A DNA stretch of 62,076 nt, taken from Desulfobulbus sp. (GTDB taxonomy: Bacteria > Desulfobacterota > Desulfobulbia > Desulfobulbales > Desulfobulbaceae). Where the stretch lies: assembly GCF_030824455.1 (NCBI RefSeq), contig NZ_JAVBXR010000023.1, positions 1-62,076 of the forward strand, read 5' to 3'. Below the pieces are notes generated by a model. That model was not told where the DNA came from, did not search any database, and was given only the letters and a program-made list of their open reading frames with translations. Below are positions 59,059 to 62,076 of this stretch, piece after piece. A program made the position numbers and the translations under genes. Position 1 is the stretch's first letter. Each line of letters begins with the position of its first letter.

Positions 59059-59922
59059 TTATCGGGCCAGCAGCAAGGCATGGCGGAACCCTTCAGCTTC
59101 CATCTGTTTTTCATAGATCTTCGCCTTGGCGAGTGAATTGCTGGCAAAGATCATCACCCGGTAGAGGTTCATGCCGGCTGCCGGATACTGCTGGATGATC
59201 ACGTCGCGTCCCCGTTTGGCAAAGGCTTTGGCCAGGGTTCTGGCATTCTCGATTTTGACGAACGCTCCCACTTGCACATAAAAATTGCCTTTGTCGAAAT
59301 CCGGTGTCGGCGGTGGCGCCTTGTGAGGCTTGGGCTTGGGTTTCGGCTGGCCCGGCGTTGACGGTTTTTCAGGACCTTGTGCCACCATCACTTCCTCTTC
59401 TTCCGGCACCTGTGCGCCCAGGGCGACAATCTCCACTTTGGCGGTTCCTTTGCCGACAACTCCCAGGGTCTTGGCCTTGGTGTAACTCAGGTCGATGATT
59501 CGCTCTTGCACAAAGGGGCCGCGATCATTGATGCGCACCACGGTGCTTTTGCCGTTTTCCAGATTTTTTACCAACAGCATGGTGTCCATGGGCAAGGTCT
59601 TGTGGGCGGCGGTGTCGCCGTACATGTCGTATGTCTCGCCGTTAGAGGTCTTTCTGCCGTGGAACGGCTCGCCGTACCAGGAGGCGAGCCCTTGCTCCAT
59701 GTAACCCACGGCCGAAGGAATGGGGTAATAGGTGACGCCTTTGATCACATAAGGGCGTTGCGTCCCCGTTCCCTTGCTTTTGGATTTCTTTTTGCTCGAC
59801 GTTCCGCCCTTTTCCTGCTGCGGGAATTTCGACGTTTTGGAAGCGCACCCGAAACTGACGCACAACAGCGCGATCAGCATTAGGGACAACGCGATTCGCA
59901 CCCGCAGATTGGCGGCGTTCAT
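59059..59922 (-). CDS. rlpA: RlpA-type lipoprotein with SPOR domain
   Basis: 287 residues from the ATG at 59922; the upstream extension overlaps the cytochrome gene. Lipoprotein signal with CVSFGC lipobox. The DPBB/RlpA domain is clear: QGLASWYGEPFHGRKTSNGE, HKTLPMDTMLLV, VVRINDRGPFVQERIIDLSY. A Pro/Lys linker leads to a C-terminal SPOR domain (FYVQVGAFVKIENARTLAKA). RlpA is a septal lytic transglycosylase that cleaves naked glycan strands. Eight nt from the cytochrome gene, likely one operon. Confidence 0.93.
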   Translation of the reverse strand: MNAANLRVRIALSLMLIALLCVSFGCASKTSKFPQQEKGGTSSKKKSKSKGTGTQRPYVIKGVTYYPIPSAVGYMEQGLASWYGEPFHGRKTSNGETYDMYGDTAAHKTLPMDTMLLVKNLENGKSTVVRINDRGPFVQERIIDLSYTKAKTLGVVGKGTAKVEIVALGAQVPEEEEVMVAQGPEKPSTPGQPKPKPKPHKAPPPTPDFDKGNFYVQVGAFVKIENARTLAKAFAKRGRDVIIQQYPAAGMNLYRVMIFASNSLAKAKIYEKQMEAEGFRHALLLAR

Positions 59923-59929
59923 GCGGAGG

Positions 59930-61396
59930 TTACTCGACGTTGGCAGGGAGGAGATGTTTGAACCGATCAAGGTAAAACATCCCGGCATGGCCGGTGGTGT
60001 GGGGCGTATAGGGCAGCAGGCCGGAACCCTGGCCGTTGACGTTGTCAAAAGGCGCCTGGCCGTCGGCATCAATCATGGACAGGCGGAGATCGAGAATAGG
60101 GCGGAACACCTTGATCACGCCGTCGCTGTCTTTGCCGATGATCATCTGTTCCCAGCGACGCTGGCCGTATCCTTGCAGCCAGACGCCTGGTCGGGACTCG
60201 CCGGTGAGGCCGTCGCGCATGGTGGGCGGCAATTCGTCGGAACGGTAGACATTGTGCTCCAGCAGGGCCTCGACCTCGGAGCTGCCCTGCACGATCAGCC
60301 GTTCCCAGGGATCATACTCGGCAAATGCGGAACGCAGCAAATGGGTGGGGGCGTCGTTGAAACTCCACTGGCCGTGGCAAACCTGACAGGCCACCTGCTG
60401 CCCGTATTGTTGGTGGGCCGGATGACGCAAACGCGGCGCCGCGTGTTGCTTGCCGTCGGTGCGTCCGGTCAGCGTCAGGGAATCGCCCCGCGCCTGGAGG
60501 TTGCCAAGCGCCGGAACCGGTTGTCCCGGCTTCCAGCCGTGACAGCTTCGGCAGGAGATTTCCTTGGCTTTGGCGTGGCCGCTGTCCCGGTGGCAATCAA
60601 TGCAGAGCAGCCCGCGCTGCTGGTGGATGTCCGGCGCAAGGTCGTGAAACTCAAGCCCATAGGGCCGAGGCGCGGTCTTGTTGGTGGTTTGCGAGGTGTA
60701 GGGGGTGCGATATTCCCAGTTGTAGTCGTGTTCGTAGCGGCCGTGATAGTCGCTGCCCACATGGTTGCCGTAATGACAGCTCAGGCATTGCGTGTCCGTG
60801 GGCGCGACAAAGGCGTGGGACTGCATCTTGCCGTTTTTGAAAGCCAGATGACAGGCGCTGCAGCCCGTGCCGTGGGTGACGGCCGGATAGTCGTCGCCCT
60901 TGGCAAAGACGTGGCAGCGCAGGCAACGCCGCCGCAGCATGTCGTCGGCTAGGGCCAGTGGGGTGGAAATGGCGGCGTTTTCGGGGATTTTCGCAGGCTC
61001 GGACAGATGGTTTGACGCGCCAAAATGGCTGCGGATTGCGTTGATCTTGTTTTCCTGGGTGAAATGGAGGGAATGCGCGGCGTCCGCTGCCTGCTGTTGG
61101 TGGCATTTGCCGCAGGTTGCGGCCATATGCTGCGGATGGCTTGGTCGGGCGATCATGCCGGCGTGGGCTTTTTCGAGCTGCCCTTCATGGTCCGCGCCGC
61201 CGTGACAGGCGGTGCAGGCCAGTTGATGGGCCGAGTCGAGTTGGACTTCGTCGTGGCATCCCGCACACCCAATCTTTGCCGGCGCTATGCTCGCGGGTTG
61301 CTTCGGCGCCTCGGTTTTCGGCGGATCACTCCCCTCGGTTCGGCAACCGCCCAGCAACAGAAGAATTATGAGGATCGAGGGGAGAGAGCAATTCAT
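59930..61396 (-). CDS. Nonaheme c-type cytochrome lipoprotein
   Basis: 488 residues from the ATG at 61396. The signal has a lipobox (ILLLLGGC), so it is probably attached to a membrane on the outer side. Nine CxxCH motifs: CAGCH, CTACH, CGKCH, CLRCH, CSACH, CLSCH, CIDCH, CRSCH and CQVCH, all in the first 365 residues. The heme-free C-terminal about 120 residues (EYDPWERLIVQGSSEVEALL, SRPGVWLQGYGQRRWEQM) form a separate domain. Candidate extracytoplasmic electron carrier. Family not recognised; resembles uncharacterised multiheme proteins of Desulfobacterota. Confidence 0.88.
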   Translation of the reverse strand: MNCSLPSILIILLLLGGCRTEGSDPPKTEAPKQPASIAPAKIGCAGCHDEVQLDSAHQLACTACHGGADHEGQLEKAHAGMIARPSHPQHMAATCGKCHQQQAADAAHSLHFTQENKINAIRSHFGASNHLSEPAKIPENAAISTPLALADDMLRRRCLRCHVFAKGDDYPAVTHGTGCSACHLAFKNGKMQSHAFVAPTDTQCLSCHYGNHVGSDYHGRYEHDYNWEYRTPYTSQTTNKTAPRPYGLEFHDLAPDIHQQRGLLCIDCHRDSGHAKAKEISCRSCHGWKPGQPVPALGNLQARGDSLTLTGRTDGKQHAAPRLRHPAHQQYGQQVACQVCHGQWSFNDAPTHLLRSAFAEYDPWERLIVQGSSEVEALLEHNVYRSDELPPTMRDGLTGESRPGVWLQGYGQRRWEQMIIGKDSDGVIKVFRPILDLRLSMIDADGQAPFDNVNGQGSGLLPYTPHTTGHAGMFYLDRFKHLLPANVE

Positions 61397-61400
61397 AATC

Positions 61401-61429
61401 TTGACACTGTACCATAAAGTTGCTACATC
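61401..61429 (+). promoter_or_regulatory. Sigma-70 promoter of tRNA-Thr
   Basis: Perfect TTGACA, 17-nt spacer, TACATC, 46 nt before the tRNA 5' end. It overlaps the upstream region of the divergent cytochrome gene. Confidence 0.75.
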
Positions 61430-61475
61430 AAGAAACCTCAAACCGCACCTGCGGAAGCCACAACACATCCCAAAA

Positions 61476-61552
61476 GCCGATATAGCTCAGTTTGGTAGAG
61501 CGGCTGATTCGTAATCAGTAGGTCAGCGGTTCAAGTCCGCTTATCGGCTCCA
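61476..61552 (+). tRNA. tRNA-Thr (anticodon CGT)
   Basis: Acceptor GCCGATA/TATCGGC, D-stem GCTC/GAGC, anticodon stem GCTGA/TCAGT with loop TTCGTAA, T-stem AGCGG/CCGCT with loop TTCAAGT, discriminator T and encoded CCA. Anticodon CGT reads ACG. All arms fold correctly. tRNA 3' ends are common integration sites, and element-like genes follow at once. Confidence 0.96.
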
Positions 61553-61578
61553 ATAAAATCAAGCATTTGTGAAGATAG

Positions 61579-61619
61579 TGCGACCGGCGGCGGAAGCTGC
61601 TGGTCGCATACTGGTCGCA
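61579..61619. repeat. GGTCGCA direct and inverted repeats after the tRNA
   Basis: CTGGTCGCA occurs at 61600-61608 and 61611-61619 (11-bp period), with the inverse TGCGACC at 61579-61585. Spacing near one helical turn is typical of recombinase or excisionase arm sites. Confidence 0.5.
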
Positions 61620-61624
61620 AAAAA

Positions 61625-61864
61625 TTATTGCGCTGTGTTCCCTTTGAGGTAACTTTTTTCCCACTGCTCTACAATAGAAATCGGGTAAAGAACATGTTTC
61701 CCGAATTTTATGTACCTCGGGCCGAATCCTTTGGTCCGCCAATTTTGCAATGTGCCGGGTGACATTCGCAATCTTTCAGCCAATTCCTGAGACGTCAAAT
61801 GTGTTCTTATTGAGAAATCCGTTTGATAATCAGCCTGTGGCTCTGTCTCTTGTTGTTCAATCAT
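61625..61864 (-). CDS. AlpA/excisionase-like helix-turn-helix protein
   Basis: 79 residues. Winged HTH of the HTH_17/AlpA type: LTSQELAERLRMSPGTLQNW, then RTKGFGPRYIKFGKHVLYPI. Small proteins like this regulate excision or integrase genes in islands and prophages. It reads toward the tRNA-Thr. Weak Shine-Dalgarno (GGTG). No integrase lies between it and the tRNA; it may be further right, outside the window. Confidence 0.8.
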   Translation of the reverse strand: MIEQQETEPQADYQTDFSIRTHLTSQELAERLRMSPGTLQNWRTKGFGPRYIKFGKHVLYPISIVEQWEKSYLKGNTAQ

Positions 61865-61887
61865 AACACACCAAGTCTAGGTTTATT

Positions 61888-62055
61888 TCAAAATCCCGGC
61901 AAGCGTTGTTGCCGTTTGTCGGCGGGCTGGTCCTGATCGCGGACGGCGGCTTTCATCCGGCGGGCGCGTTCGTTCACGGCGGGCATGTAGTCAGCGCCGA
62001 GCGGCTTGTTGCCAAGCCAGCCACGGCGAGGCGTCTTGAAGATACTGGTTTTCAT
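61888..62055 (-). CDS. Small conserved-looking ORF of the putative island
   Basis: 55 residues starting MKTSIFKTPRRGWLGNKPLG and ending KRQQRLPGF, very basic, with an excellent AAGGAGG before the ATG. 23 nt separate it from the excisionase-like gene, so the two may be cotranscribed. Not recognised; the strong ribosome-binding site is the main support. Confidence 0.6.
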   Translation of the reverse strand: MKTSIFKTPRRGWLGNKPLGADYMPAVNERARRMKAAVRDQDQPADKRQQRLPGF

Positions 62056-62076
62056 GATCCTCCTTTCATGTCGAAA

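Overview
The window looks like chromosome of a Gram-negative, flagellated, anaerobically respiring bacterium of the former Deltaproteobacteria. A Desulfobulbaceae-type sulfate or sulfur metabolizer fits best, but this is inferred from gene content only. The grounds are P- and L-ring genes, a sigma-54 style flagellar regulator, FlhF/FlhG, CheX/CheC-rich signalling, NrfD-type membrane subunits, multiheme cytochromes and fairly GC-rich coding DNA. No rRNA, CRISPR array or insertion sequence was seen.

Region 1 (1-32.9 kb, minus strand) is a nearly complete flagellar supercluster. In order of transcription it reads: TPR protein, flgB, flgC, fliE, fliF, fliG, fliH, fliI, fliJ, a MotE/MgtE_N-type gene, fliK, flgD, flgE. 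After a hairpin and a good sigma-54 promoter it continues: motA, motB, fliL, fliM, fliN, fliO, fliP, fliQ, fliR, flhB, flhA, flhF, flhG, fliA, a DUF2802-like gene, flgF, flgG, flgA, flgH, flgI, flgJ. A FliA-type promoter then precedes an unknown gene, flgM and flgN. Flagellin, cap and hook-junction genes are not in the window.

Region 2 (33.0-38.5 kb, plus strand) is an unusual chemotaxis-like module. It has a CheA-related ATPase with glutamine in place of the phospho-accepting histidine and no CheW-binding domain, a normal CheY, two tandem CheX phosphatase-like proteins, and a 617-residue protein with two CheC-like domains and a pseudo-receiver. No receptors, CheW, CheR or CheB lie beside it. 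Convergent to it are a receiver-less sigma-54 activator and a cyclic-nucleotide-binding protein. A secreted nuclease-like protein and FtsH follow.

Region 3 (42.6-52.5 kb) is an electron-transfer and regulation region. Two paralogous cassettes each hold a structured upstream region, a small membrane ORF, an NrfD/PsrC-type quinone-interacting membrane protein and a MerR regulator with conserved cysteines. Both share an upstream motif related to GCGTATTTTGATCC. Between them lie a sigma-54 activator with three PAS domains sharing a C-x8-C-x3-C signature, a Tat-exported four-cluster ferredoxin-like protein and a hexaheme cytochrome c. No catalytic oxidoreductase subunit is present. This and Region 2 are the best candidates for undescribed systems.

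Region 4 (52.6-62.1 kb) holds a pentapeptide-repeat protein, rpsT, a trpEGDCF cluster without trpBA, rlpA, a nonaheme cytochrome lipoprotein and tRNA-Thr(CGT). Immediately after the tRNA are an excisionase/AlpA-like gene and a small ORF, suggesting the edge of an integrated element.
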